From Agromyces tardus (GTDB taxonomy: Bacteria > Actinomycetota > Actinomycetes > Actinomycetales > Microbacteriaceae), in NCBI RefSeq assembly GCF_003710805.1, contig NZ_RHHB01000001.1, forward strand, positions 1 to 64,000: a stretch of DNA of 64,000 bases, read 5' to 3'. The notes beneath the pieces were generated by a model that saw only the letters and a program-made list of their open reading frames with translations, was not told where the DNA came from and did no database searches. Made by a program: the position numbers and the translations under genes. Position 1 is the stretch's first letter; each line of letters starts with the position of its first letter. Positions 9,064-17,245 of this stretch are shown one piece after another.

Positions 9064-9096
9064 GTGAGCTCTTCGCTTCGGTGTTGTCGTCGCTAG
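9064..9096 (+). CDS. Leaderless Cys-Cys leader peptide (cysteine attenuator candidate)
   Basis: A ten-codon frame, MSSSLRCCRR, starts at GTG 9064. It sits seven bases after a TAGGCT -10-like hexamer (9052-9057), which would make the transcript leaderless. Its only notable content is two adjacent Cys codons near the end. It lies 80 bases upstream of cbs. Leaderless poly-cysteine short ORFs upstream of sulfur-metabolism genes are known cysteine-responsive attenuators in mycobacteria. The inference here is that ribosome pausing at the Cys codons changes cbs expression. It is too short for any homology argument. Confidence 0.6.
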   Translation: MSSSLRCCRR

Positions 9097-9176
9097 GCAG
9101 GCGACCCCTTTCCTCGCGTCACGCGCCGATTCCCGGGCGCCTCAGACGCATCCACACAAGGAATGAACACACCGGC

Positions 9177-10550
9177 ATGAAGTACGCAGAATCGATCGTC
9201 GACCTCGTCGGCAACACCCCGCTCGTCAAGCTCCACCGGGTCACCGAGGGCGTGACGGATGCCACGGTGCTCGTGAAGCTCGAGTACCTGAACCCCGGCG
9301 GCTCCTCGAAAGACCGCATCGCCGGCCGCATCATCGACGCGGCCGAGCGCGAGGGCAAGCTCAAGCCCGGCGGCACGATCGTGGAGCCGACCTCGGGCAA
9401 CACCGGCGTGGGGCTCGCGCTCGTCGCGCAGCAGCGCGGCTACCGCTGCATCTTCGTCTGCCCCGACAAGGTGTCGGAGGACAAGCGCAACGTGCTCACG
9501 GCCTACGGAGCCGAGGTCGTCGTGACGCCCACCGCGGTCGCGCCCGACAGCCCCGAGTCGTACTACGGGGTGTCCGATCGGCTCGCCCGCGAGATCCCCG
9601 GTGCGTTCAAGCCCGACCAGTACTCCAACCCCAACGGGCCGCTCTCGCACTACGAGACCACGGGCCCCGAGATCTGGCGCGACACCGACGGGAAGATCAC
9701 GCACTTCGTCGCGGGCGTCGGCACGGGCGGCACCATCACGGGCACGGGCCGCTACCTGCGCGAGGTGTCGGGCGATCGCGTTCGCATCATCGGCGCCGAC
9801 CCCGAGGGATCCGTCTACTCCGGCGGCACCGGCCGCCCCTACTTCGTCGAGGGCGTCGGCGAGGACTTCTGGCCGACCGCCTACGACCCCGCCGTGCCGC
9901 ACGAGATCATCGCGGTGTCCGACGCCGAGTCGTTCGCGATGACGCGGCGCCTCGCGCGCGAGGAGGGCATCCTCGTGGGCGGATCGAGCGGCATGGCCGT
10001 CGTCGCGGCGCTCAAGGCCGCCTCGCGGCCCGAGGTCACCGCCGACGACGTCTTCGTCGTGCTGCTGCCCGACGGCGGCCGCGGCTACCTGGGCAAGATC
10101 TTCAACGACAAGTGGCTGCGCGCGTACGGCTTCGGCAATGCGCCGGCCGGGCACACCGTGGCCGAGTTGCTCTCGGCGAAGGCCGACCGCACCGCGCCGC
10201 TCGTCTACGTGCACCCGAACGACACCGTGCGCGAGGCGATCGACCGGATGACGCTGACCGGCGTCTCCCAGGTGGTCGTGCTGTCGGCCGAACCGCCCGT
10301 GGTGCTCGGCGAGGTGGTCGGCGCGCTGCACGAGGACGAACTGCTCGACAGCGTGTTCTCGGGCCGGGCGAAGCTCACCGACGAGGTCTCGACCGTGGTG
10401 GGCGAGCCGCTGCCGCTCATCGGCGTGAACGAGCCCGTCGCGGCGGCGCGCGCCGCCTTCGGGGAGGCCCCCGCGATGCTCGTCACCGACGGCGGCAAGG
10501 CGCTCGGCGTCATCACGCGCGCCGACCTGCTCACGTACCTCTCCTCCTGA
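9177..10550 (+). CDS. cbs: Cystathionine beta-synthase
   Basis: A 457-residue PLP fold-type II enzyme. It condenses serine with homocysteine to cystathionine, the first step of reverse transsulfuration. The PLP lysine is Lys45 in NPGGSSKDRIA, the substrate loop is EPTSGNTGVGLA and the phosphate-binding loop is GTGGTITGTG. Two CBS domains fill the C-terminal 120 residues (from about APLVYVHPNDTV). These two CBS domains distinguish it from a plain O-acetylserine sulfhydrylase. The start is ATG 9177, with AAGGAA about 12 bases upstream. cystathionine gamma-lyase/synthase follows after 43 bases, as in the mycobacterial cbs-metB arrangement. A Cys-Cys leader ORF upstream suggests cysteine-responsive control. 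Confidence 0.93.
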   Translation: MKYAESIVDLVGNTPLVKLHRVTEGVTDATVLVKLEYLNPGGSSKDRIAGRIIDAAEREGKLKPGGTIVEPTSGNTGVGLALVAQQRGYRCIFVCPDKVSEDKRNVLTAYGAEVVVTPTAVAPDSPESYYGVSDRLAREIPGAFKPDQYSNPNGPLSHYETTGPEIWRDTDGKITHFVAGVGTGGTITGTGRYLREVSGDRVRIIGADPEGSVYSGGTGRPYFVEGVGEDFWPTAYDPAVPHEIIAVSDAESFAMTRRLAREEGILVGGSSGMAVVAALKAASRPEVTADDVFVVLLPDGGRGYLGKIFNDKWLRAYGFGNAPAGHTVAELLSAKADRTAPLVYVHPNDTVREAIDRMTLTGVSQVVVLSAEPPVVLGEVVGALHEDELLDSVFSGRAKLTDEVSTVVGEPLPLIGVNEPVAAARAAFGEAPAMLVTDGGKALGVITRADLLTYLSS

Positions 10551-10593
10551 CGCACCCCGCCGCCCCCGCGGCATCCGCTCGAAAGGCACCGCC

Positions 10594-11754
10594 ATGCACG
10601 ACCACGCACGCTTCGACACCCGCGCGATCCACGCCGGGCAGGAGTTCGACCCGACGACCGGCGCGGTGATCCCGCCCGTCTACCTCACCTCCACCTACGT
10701 GCAGGACGGAATCGGCGGCCTGCGCGGCGGCTACGAGTACTCGCGGGGCGGCAACCCCACCCGCACGGCGCTCGAGACGCAGCTCGCGGCGCTCGAGGGC
10801 GGCATCGTCGGCCTCTCGTTCGCGTCGGGCCTCGCCGCGGAGGACGCGCTGCTGCGCACGATCCTCCTGCCGGGCGACCACGTCGTCATCGGCAACGACG
10901 TGTACGGCGGCACGCACCGCCTCATCCGGCGCATCTTCGGGGCGTGGGGCGTGAAGCACACCACGGTCGACACGAGCGACCTCGACGCGGTGCGCGAGGC
11001 CATCGAGCTCGGCACGACGAAGGTGCTCTGGGTCGAGACGCCGTCGAACCCGCTCATGAAGATCAGCGACATCGCCGCGCTCGCCGAGCTCGGCGACGAG
11101 GCGGGCGTGCTCGTCGTGGTCGACAACACGTTCGCGTCGCCCGCGCTGCAGCAGCCCATCGCCCTCGGCGCGGGCGTCGTGGTGCACTCCACCACGAAGT
11201 ACCTCGGCGGGCACTCCGACGTCGTCGGCGGCGGCCTCGTGTTCGCCTCGGGCCGGCACGAGCTCGCCGAGCAGGTCACGTTCACGCAGTTCGCCGCGGG
11301 CGCGGTGTCGAGCCCGTTCGACGCGTTCCTCACCTCGCGCGGCATCAAGACCCTGGGCGTGCGGATGCAGCGGCACAGCCAGAACGCGCTCGCGATCGCG
11401 CGGCGGCTCGAGGAGCACGCCGGCATCGCGCGCGTCTTCTACCCCGGACTCGAGTCGCACCCCGGGCACGCGCTCGCCGCACGCCAGATGTCGGGCTTCG
11501 GCGGCATGCTCTCGATCGAGCTCGCCGGCGGCGGCGAGGCGGCGCGCCGGTTCGCGGAGTCGACGACGCTCTTCCAGCTCGCCGAGTCGCTCGGCGGCGT
11601 CGAGTCGCTCGTGAACTACCCGTCGGAGATGACCCACGCATCGGTGAAGGGCACCGAGGCGGAGGTGCCCGAGTCGGTCGTGCGCCTCTCGGTCGGCATC
11701 GAGGACGTCGACGACCTGCTCGCCGACATCGACGAGGCGCTCGCGCGGCTGTAG
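10594..11754 (+). CDS. Cystathionine gamma-lyase/gamma-synthase
   Basis: A 386-residue Cys/Met-metabolism PLP enzyme of fold type I. The PLP lysine is Lys202 in HSTTKYLGGHSD. The aromatic-stacking and cofactor motifs EYSRGGNPTR, FASGLAAEDALL and VVDNTFASP are intact, and the length is standard. The family cannot be split reliably into gamma-synthase (metB) and gamma-lyase by eye. With cbs directly upstream, cleavage of cystathionine to cysteine is the likelier main role. The start at ATG 10594 follows CGAAAGGCACCGCC. Confidence 0.92.
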   Translation: MHDHARFDTRAIHAGQEFDPTTGAVIPPVYLTSTYVQDGIGGLRGGYEYSRGGNPTRTALETQLAALEGGIVGLSFASGLAAEDALLRTILLPGDHVVIGNDVYGGTHRLIRRIFGAWGVKHTTVDTSDLDAVREAIELGTTKVLWVETPSNPLMKISDIAALAELGDEAGVLVVVDNTFASPALQQPIALGAGVVVHSTTKYLGGHSDVVGGGLVFASGRHELAEQVTFTQFAAGAVSSPFDAFLTSRGIKTLGVRMQRHSQNALAIARRLEEHAGIARVFYPGLESHPGHALAARQMSGFGGMLSIELAGGGEAARRFAESTTLFQLAESLGGVESLVNYPSEMTHASVKGTEAEVPESVVRLSVGIEDVDDLLADIDEALARL

Positions 11755-11760
11755 CCGTCC

Positions 11761-11837
11761 GCCGGTCGAGGAGCGAAGCGTATCGAGACCTGTCCGGCGG
11801 GTCTCGATACGGCGCTGCGCGCCCACTCGACCGGCGG
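11761..11837. repeat. REP-like palindrome, possible terminator
   Basis: GCCGGTCGAGGAGCGAAGCG...TATCGAGACC is followed after a short loop by GGGTCTCGATACGGCGCTGCGCGCCCACTCGACCGGC. The two halves are inverted copies of the same element, giving a long imperfect hairpin just after the gene at 10594. It belongs to the family seen at 7.3, 32.7 and 53.3 kb. It may end transcription of the sulfur operon. Confidence 0.85.
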
Positions 11838-11910
11838 GGGAGCCCCCGCACGGTGGGACAATAAGAGGAGAGCGCGCGGCACGTCACCGGCGCCCCGGGA
11901 GGTGGTCCCG

Positions 11911-12726
11911 ATGAGCACTGCCCTCATCGTCACCCTGGTCATCGTGGTCGTGATCGCGATCGTGCTGTTCTTCATGTCGGTGAAGATCGTGAAGCAGTAC
12001 GAGCGCGGCGTCGTGCTGCGGTTCGGCCGGCTGCACTCGGTGCGCGAGCCCGGCATCCGGTTCATCATCCCCGTCGTCGACGTCATGACGAAGGTGTCGA
12101 TGCGCATCGTGACGCTGCCGATCCAGTCGCAGGGCATCATCACGAAGGACAACGTGAGCGTGGGCGTCTCGGCGGTCGCGTACTTCCGCGTCGTCGACCC
12201 CGTGAAGTCGGTCATCGCGATCGAGAACGTGCACTCGGCGATCGACCAGATCGCGCAGACCACGCTCCGCAAGGTGGTCGGCCAGCACCACCTCGACGAG
12301 ACCCTCGCCGAGACCGCGACCCTCAACGCGAACATCCGCGAGATCCTCGACGTGACCACCGTGGACTGGGGCGTCGAGGTGACCCTCGTCGAGCTCAAGG
12401 ACATCCTGCTGCCCGACTCCATGAAGCGCGCCATGGCCAAGCAGGCCGAGGCGGAGCGCGAGAAGCGGGCCAAGATCATCGCGGCCGAGGGGGAGGCGCT
12501 CGCCGCGGCCCAGCTCGGCGCCGCGAGCGACACGATGATGGCGCATCCGCTCGCCCTGCAACTGCGTACCCTGCAGACGGTGGTGGAGGTCGGCGTCGAC
12601 AAGAACACCCTCGTGGTGGTGCCTGCGCCCCTCATGAACTCGATCGGCGAGCTCACGAACTTCCTCGATCGGGAAGCCGCGGTCTCCCAAGTGCGCGGCG
12701 GCGGCGAGACACTGGCAGGAACTTGA
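11911..12726 (+). CDS. SPFH/band 7 (slipin-type) membrane protein
   Basis: A 271-residue protein with one N-terminal membrane helix (LIVTLVIVVVIAIVLFFM) followed by a prohibitin-homology domain. Typical slipin features are present: QYERGVVLRFGRL, PGIRFIIPVVDVM, and the helical tail KQAEAEREKRAKIIAAEGE. These proteins form large membrane-attached rings that organise proteases or lipids. There is no NfeD partner next door. The start at ATG 11911 is preceded by GGGAGG at eight bases, and an in-frame GTG at 11902 overlaps that site. Confidence 0.9.
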   Translation: MSTALIVTLVIVVVIAIVLFFMSVKIVKQYERGVVLRFGRLHSVREPGIRFIIPVVDVMTKVSMRIVTLPIQSQGIITKDNVSVGVSAVAYFRVVDPVKSVIAIENVHSAIDQIAQTTLRKVVGQHHLDETLAETATLNANIREILDVTTVDWGVEVTLVELKDILLPDSMKRAMAKQAEAEREKRAKIIAAEGEALAAAQLGAASDTMMAHPLALQLRTLQTVVEVGVDKNTLVVVPAPLMNSIGELTNFLDREAAVSQVRGGGETLAGT

Positions 12727-12748
12727 CGCAAGCTGTCATTCCTGCCAG
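12712..12748 (+). terminator. Ten-base-pair inverted repeat at the 3' end of the SPFH gene
   Basis: CTGGCAGGAA (12712-12721) pairs perfectly with TTCCTGCCAG (12739-12748). The left arm lies inside the last codons of the SPFH gene. There is no T-tract, so it may be a structured 3' end or a protein site rather than a classical terminator. Confidence 0.45.
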
Positions 12749-12783
12749 CGCGCGGTACCGGTGGGATGCGGCAGCATGAACGG

Positions 12784-14160
12784 GTGACTTCGAACACCGC
12801 CGCCACCGCGGCATCCGCCACCGTCGGCGACCCCGGGGTGCGCAGCGGCGCGCTCGGCGGGGGAGTCGCCGAGCCGCACCGCGGCAGCCTCGGCCTGGTG
12901 CAGGGCACCGCGCTGTACATCGCGAGCGTGCTCGGCACGGGCATCCTCGTGCTGCCGGGGCTCGCGGCCGCAGCGGCCGGCCCCGCGTCGATCGTGGCCG
13001 TCGCCGCCGTGCTCGTGCTCTCGATCCCGCTCGCCGGCACGTTCGCGGCGCTCGCCGCGCGCTACCCCGACGCCGGCGGCGTGGCGAGCTACGTGCGACG
13101 TGCCCTCGGCGGCACCGCGGCGCGCATGGCCGGCTACTGGTTCTTCTTCGGCGTGTGCGTGGGCGCGCCGGTCGTCGCGATCCTCGGCGGCGAGTACGTC
13201 GTCGCCGTGCTCGGCGTCGACCGCTCGGCCGTGCCGATCATCGGCTTCGCGGTCTTCCTCCCGCCGTTCGTCGCGAACTGGTTCGGCGTGCGCGTCGCCG
13301 GCTGGGTGCAGTTCGTGCTCACGGGCCTGCTGCTCTCGGTCGTGGTGGGCGTCGTCGCCGCCACCTTCCCGGCGGCCGACACGGCCAACTTCGAGCCCTT
13401 CCTGCCCCACGGCTGGGCGGGCGTCGGCGTCGCGGTGAGCCTGTTCGTGTGGGCGTTCGCGGGCTGGGAGGTCGGCACCCACATCGCCGGCGAGTTCCGC
13501 AACCCGCGCCGCACCATCCCGATCGCCACCGCCATCGCCGTGGTCGTCGTGGGGGCCGGCTACCTCGCGCTGCAGTTCGTCACGGTCGCCGTGCTCGGCG
13601 ACCGTGCGGGCGCGAGCCAGGTGCCGCTGCTCGACCTCGTCGAGACCACCGCGCCCGGTGTCGGGTCGGTGCTCGTCGCGATCGTCGCGGCCATCGTCAC
13701 CGTCGGAGTCGTGAACGCGTACCTGCCCGCGTTCGGCAAGCTCGGCGCCGCGCTCGGCCGCGACGGCGACCTGCCGCGCTTCTTCGCGAAGGGCGCCGCC
13801 GACGGCGACGTGCCTCGCCGAGCGCTCGCCCTCACGGGCGTGCTCATCGTGGTCTACTTCGCGCTCATGCTCTGGAACGACCTCGACCTCACCGGGTTCA
13901 TCCTCATCCACACGAGCAACATGGTGGCGATCTACGCCGCCGGCATGCTCGCCGCCACCTTGCTGCTGCGACGCTGGTCGGTCGGCTGGTGGCTCGCCGT
14001 CGTCGCGACGGTGCTCACCGCGGGCCTGCTCGTGCTCGCGTGGCAGAACCTGATCGTGCCGATCGTGCTGGCCGCGGCATCCGTCGTAGTCACGATCGTG
14101 AAACGCGTCCGCGCGAGAACCACCCCCGCCGCCACCGCAGTCATCGAGGAGCCCAGTTGA
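12784..14160 (+). CDS. APC-family amino acid permease
   Basis: A 458-residue polytopic protein with about 12 hydrophobic segments and the APC signature near TM1 (ASVLGTGILVLPG), TM2 (YPDAGGVASYVRRALG) and TM6 (FVWAFAGWEVGTHIAGEFRNPRRTIP). The YjeH/amino-acid-exporter subgroup is possible, but substrate cannot be assigned. GTG 12784 is preferred as a probable leaderless start, and an ATG at 12766 is in frame. It ends with TTGA, shared with the start of the cyclase-family gene, so the two are coupled. Confidence 0.85.
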   Translation: MTSNTAATAASATVGDPGVRSGALGGGVAEPHRGSLGLVQGTALYIASVLGTGILVLPGLAAAAAGPASIVAVAAVLVLSIPLAGTFAALAARYPDAGGVASYVRRALGGTAARMAGYWFFFGVCVGAPVVAILGGEYVVAVLGVDRSAVPIIGFAVFLPPFVANWFGVRVAGWVQFVLTGLLLSVVVGVVAATFPAADTANFEPFLPHGWAGVGVAVSLFVWAFAGWEVGTHIAGEFRNPRRTIPIATAIAVVVVGAGYLALQFVTVAVLGDRAGASQVPLLDLVETTAPGVGSVLVAIVAAIVTVGVVNAYLPAFGKLGAALGRDGDLPRFFAKGAADGDVPRRALALTGVLIVVYFALMLWNDLDLTGFILIHTSNMVAIYAAGMLAATLLLRRWSVGWWLAVVATVLTAGLLVLAWQNLIVPIVLAAASVVVTIVKRVRARTTPAATAVIEEPS

Positions 14161-15140
14161 CCGAGTACCGCGCCGCCTTCGACGCCGACATCCGCTTCGT
14201 CAACGGGGGGAGCCTGCGGGCCGAGGGGTTCCGCCTCGACCTGCCGTCGGGCGATGTCGGCGAGGCCGAGATCGCCGAACTCCTCGTGCGCCATCTCGGG
14301 CTCGCGCTCGTCGGCAGCGTCGAGCTCGCCAACCTCGAGGTGCGTCCTGAGCCGCATCGAGGGTCGCGCGGCGTCGCCGTGACCGACCTCCCGGCAGGGC
14401 CGGGGGCGGATGCCGCGGCGTCGGCGTCCGCGCGCGTCGCCACGGGTCGCGGCGAGCTCGTCGACCTCAGCCACCCGATCCGGGCGGGGCTCGTGACCTA
14501 TCCCGGCATCCCCGCGCCGACGATCACGCCGCACCTCACCCGCGAGGCGTCGCGCGAGCACTACGCGCCGGGCACCGAGTTCGAGATCGACATCATCACG
14601 ATGGCGGGCAACACGGGCACCTACCTCGACAGCCCGTTCCACCGCTACGAGCAGGGCGGCGACCTCGCGAGCCTCGATCTCGAGACCCTCGTCGGCCTGC
14701 CCGCCGAGGTCTTCCACCTCACGGATGCCGCGGAGCGCGGCATCCCCGCCGAGGTCTTCTTCGACTGCGAGCTCGCCGGCACCGCCGTGCTGCTGCACAC
14801 CGCCTGGAGCCGCCACTTCGGTGCCCCGGCCTACGCGCACGGCTCACCCTTCCTCACCGAGGCGGGCGCGCGGCACCTCGCCGACGCGGGCGTCGCGCTC
14901 GTGGGCATCGACGCGCTCAACATCGACGACACCGAGTCCACCGGCACCCGCCCGGCGCACTCGATCCTGCTCGCGGCCGGCATCCACGTGGTGGAGCACC
15001 TCACGGGTCTCGACCGAGTGCCGGCGCGCGGGGCGCGGTTCACCGCGGTACCGCCCAAGGTCGAGCGGTTCGGCACGTTCCCGGTGCGTGCGTTCGCCGA
15101 GCTGCCCGCAGGCACCGCGGCACAGCCGGGGCTCGGATGA
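14157..15140 (+). CDS. Cyclase-family metal hydrolase with an N-terminal extension
   Basis: A 327-residue protein. Residues 1-75 form a small domain of unknown role (starting TEYRAAFDADIRFVNGGS). From about residue 100 the kynurenine-formamidase-like cyclase fold follows (ELVDLSHPIRAGLVTYPG). The family metal motif HxGTHxDxPxH appears as NTGTYLDSPFH, so two metal-ligand His are Asn and Tyr, a variant also met in the family. ALNIDDTES and the C-terminal FPVRAFAELP are conserved. The TTG start at 14157 follows GAGGAG and overlaps the permease stop, implying a shared substrate pathway. Substrate unknown. Confidence 0.78.
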   Translation: MTEYRAAFDADIRFVNGGSLRAEGFRLDLPSGDVGEAEIAELLVRHLGLALVGSVELANLEVRPEPHRGSRGVAVTDLPAGPGADAAASASARVATGRGELVDLSHPIRAGLVTYPGIPAPTITPHLTREASREHYAPGTEFEIDIITMAGNTGTYLDSPFHRYEQGGDLASLDLETLVGLPAEVFHLTDAAERGIPAEVFFDCELAGTAVLLHTAWSRHFGAPAYAHGSPFLTEAGARHLADAGVALVGIDALNIDDTESTGTRPAHSILLAAGIHVVEHLTGLDRVPARGARFTAVPPKVERFGTFPVRAFAELPAGTAAQPGLG

Positions 15141-15232
15141 TCGCCGTGCGCAGGCCGCAGACGATCGCCGGGCGCAGGCGCGGGACGATCGCCGCGCGCA
15201 CGTCCCGTCCGGTGCCGTGCCAGGTACCTCGG

Positions 15233-15688
15233 TCAGCCCGCCCACACCCGGGCGCCCGTCCCGGTCGCGCCCAGCTCGTCGCCGGGGTTGCGCAGCCGGC
15301 AGGTCTTCAGGCTGAGGCAGCCGCAGCCGATGCAGCCGTCGAGGTCGTCGCGCAGGTGCTCGAGGTCGGCGATGCGCGCGTCGAGGGCGGCACGCCAGTG
15401 CCGCGACAGCCGCGTCCAGTCGGCCTTCGTCGGCGTGCGCCCCGACGGCAGCGACTCGAGCGCCGCGCGGATCTCTGCGAGCGGAATCCCGACGCGCTGG
15501 GCGACGCGGATGAACGTGACCCGGCGCAGCGCGTCACGTCGGTAGCGCCGCTGGTTGCGCGCGTCGCGCTCCGAGGAGAGCAGCGCCTTGCGCTCGTAGA
15601 AGTGCAGCGTCGAGATCGCGACGCCACTGCGGGCGGCGAGTTCGCCCACGCTGAGCGTCGCGTGACCGTCGGGCTCGAGTCGCGGCAT
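15233..15688 (-). CDS. soxR: SoxR, redox-sensing MerR-family activator
   Basis: A 151-residue regulator with an N-terminal MerR winged helix (SVGELAARSGVAISTLHFYERKALL), a dimerisation helix and the SoxR [2Fe-2S] site C119-x2-C122-x-C124-x5-C130 (CIGCGCLSLKTC). The oxidised cluster makes SoxR underwind its target promoter. The gene is divergent from an MFS gene, and a perfect SoxR box lies between them (15714-15731). In actinobacteria SoxR usually answers redox-active metabolites rather than superoxide through SoxS, which fits an exporter target. Confidence 0.95.
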   Translation of the reverse strand: MPRLEPDGHATLSVGELAARSGVAISTLHFYERKALLSSERDARNQRRYRRDALRRVTFIRVAQRVGIPLAEIRAALESLPSGRTPTKADWTRLSRHWRAALDARIADLEHLRDDLDGCIGCGCLSLKTCRLRNPGDELGATGTGARVWAG

Positions 15689-15709
15689 CCGTTCGCTCCC
15701 ATCTCCGAA

Positions 15710-15740
15710 TTGACCTCAACCATAGTTGAGGTCATACGCT
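15710..15740 (+). promoter_or_regulatory. SoxR box within a 19-bp-spacer promoter
   Basis: CCTCAA-N6-TTGAGG (15714-15731) is the classical SoxR box. It sits in a larger dyad with ten-base arms (15711-15720 and 15725-15734). It lies between TTGACC (-35, 15710-15715) and TACGCT (-10, 15735-15740), separated by 19 bp, the over-long spacing typical of MerR-family activated promoters. The -10 ends seven bases before the ATG at 15748, predicting a leaderless mRNA. Confidence 0.9.
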
Positions 15741-15747
15741 CGAACCC

Positions 15748-17166
15748 ATGACTGTCGAGACCCCCGACGAGACCGGCGCGGCGCCCGTGCCCGTCATGCC
15801 CGCCCGCGAGAGCGTGCTGAGCCCCGAGTACCGGTGGATCAGCATCGGCATGTGCGCGCTGATCTTCCTCGCCGCGTTCGAGGCGATGGCGGTCACGGCG
15901 GTCATGCCGGCGGTCGCCGCCGAGCTCGACGGCCGGTCGCTGTACGCCCTCGCCTTCGCGGGGCCGCTCGCCGTGAGCGTCATCGGCATGATCGTCGCCG
16001 GCAACGCCGCCGACCGCGGCGGCCCGCGCCTCGCGCTCTACAGCTCGGTTGCGCTCTTCGTCGCGGGCCTGCTCGTGGCGGGGCTCGCCACCGACATGTG
16101 GCAACTCGTCATCGGGCGCCTCGTGCACGGCATCGGCGGCGGCGGACTCACCGTCGCGCTCTACGTCATCGTGGGCCGGGTGATCCCCCCACGGCTGCAG
16201 CCGGGCATCTTCGCGGGCTTCGCGGCCGCCTGGGTGGTGCCCTCGCTCGTCGGCCCGTTCATCGCCGGAGTGATCGCCGACGGCATCGGCTGGGAATGGG
16301 TGTTCCTGGGCGTCGTCGCGCTCGTCGTGCCCGCGCTCCTGATGGTGGTGCCGAGCCTGCGCGGCCTCGACACCGGCACGATCGCCGACCCTCCGCCGTG
16401 GCGCTGGTCGCGCATCGCGTGGGCGGCCCTCGCCGGCGTCGCCGTGCTCGTGCTCAACCTCTCCACGCAGGCCGGCGGCTGGGCCGGATGGGTGCTGCCG
16501 ATCGCCGCGATCGCGGTCATCGCCGTCGCCGTGCGCCCGATGGTGCCGCGCGGCACGCTGCGCGCGGCGCAGGGCCTGCCCGCCGGTGTGCTCACGCGCG
16601 GCATGCTGGCCGGCTCCTTCTTCGGCACGCAGGTGTACCTGCCGCTCCTGCTCACCGGCGAGCCGTACTCCCTCAGCACCTCGATGGCCGGCCTCGTGCT
16701 CACCGTCGGCGGAGTCTCGTGGGCGATCGCGTCGCAGGTGCAGGGGCGCAACCCGGTGCGACTCAGCCACGAACGGTGCCTGCGCATCGGACTCGCGCTC
16801 CTCGGTGCCGCGATCGGGCTGACCCTCGTGGCGACCGTGCTCACCCTGCCCCCGATCGCGTTCCTGCTCACGTGGGTGCTCGCGGGCGGCGGCATGGGAC
16901 TCATGTACCCGCGCACCACCGTGATCGGCCTGCAGTCGTCGACGGTCGAGAACCAGGGTTTCATCAGCTCGGCGATGGCGGTCGCCGATGCGCTCGGCTC
17001 CGCCGTGGCCATCGCGCTCACGGCCATCGTCTACGCGCTGCTCCTGCCGACGGGTCCGGTCGTCGCGGTCGCGGGCGCGATCTCGGTGGCGCTCGGCGTC
17101 TGGGCGGTCGCGGTGTTCGCGGGGCTGCGCGCGCACGCCGAGGTCCCGGAGGCGGCGGCCGCCTGA
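15748..17166 (+). CDS. MFS efflux transporter, SoxR-controlled
   Basis: A 472-residue MFS protein with 14 predicted hydrophobic segments (DHA2-like). It has the loop 2-3 motif GNAADRGGPRLALYSS and motif-C-like GFAAAWVVPSLVGPFIAGVI. The start at ATG 15748 is seven bases after a -10 box in a SoxR-box promoter, so expression is expected only when SoxR is oxidised. Likely role: export of a redox-active or otherwise toxic small molecule. A close paralogue sits at 18199, with an aldo/keto reductase between them. Confidence 0.88.
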   Translation: MTVETPDETGAAPVPVMPARESVLSPEYRWISIGMCALIFLAAFEAMAVTAVMPAVAAELDGRSLYALAFAGPLAVSVIGMIVAGNAADRGGPRLALYSSVALFVAGLLVAGLATDMWQLVIGRLVHGIGGGGLTVALYVIVGRVIPPRLQPGIFAGFAAAWVVPSLVGPFIAGVIADGIGWEWVFLGVVALVVPALLMVVPSLRGLDTGTIADPPPWRWSRIAWAALAGVAVLVLNLSTQAGGWAGWVLPIAAIAVIAVAVRPMVPRGTLRAAQGLPAGVLTRGMLAGSFFGTQVYLPLLLTGEPYSLSTSMAGLVLTVGGVSWAIASQVQGRNPVRLSHERCLRIGLALLGAAIGLTLVATVLTLPPIAFLLTWVLAGGGMGLMYPRTTVIGLQSSTVENQGFISSAMAVADALGSAVAIALTAIVYALLLPTGPVVAVAGAISVALGVWAVAVFAGLRAHAEVPEAAAA

Positions 17167-17245
17167 GCCCGTGCCGGGCAGGTCGTGCCTCCCTCGGTCG
17201 GCGTTGGGCGTGGCATCCGCCCGTCGTCTGGGTGAGGATGGGGGG

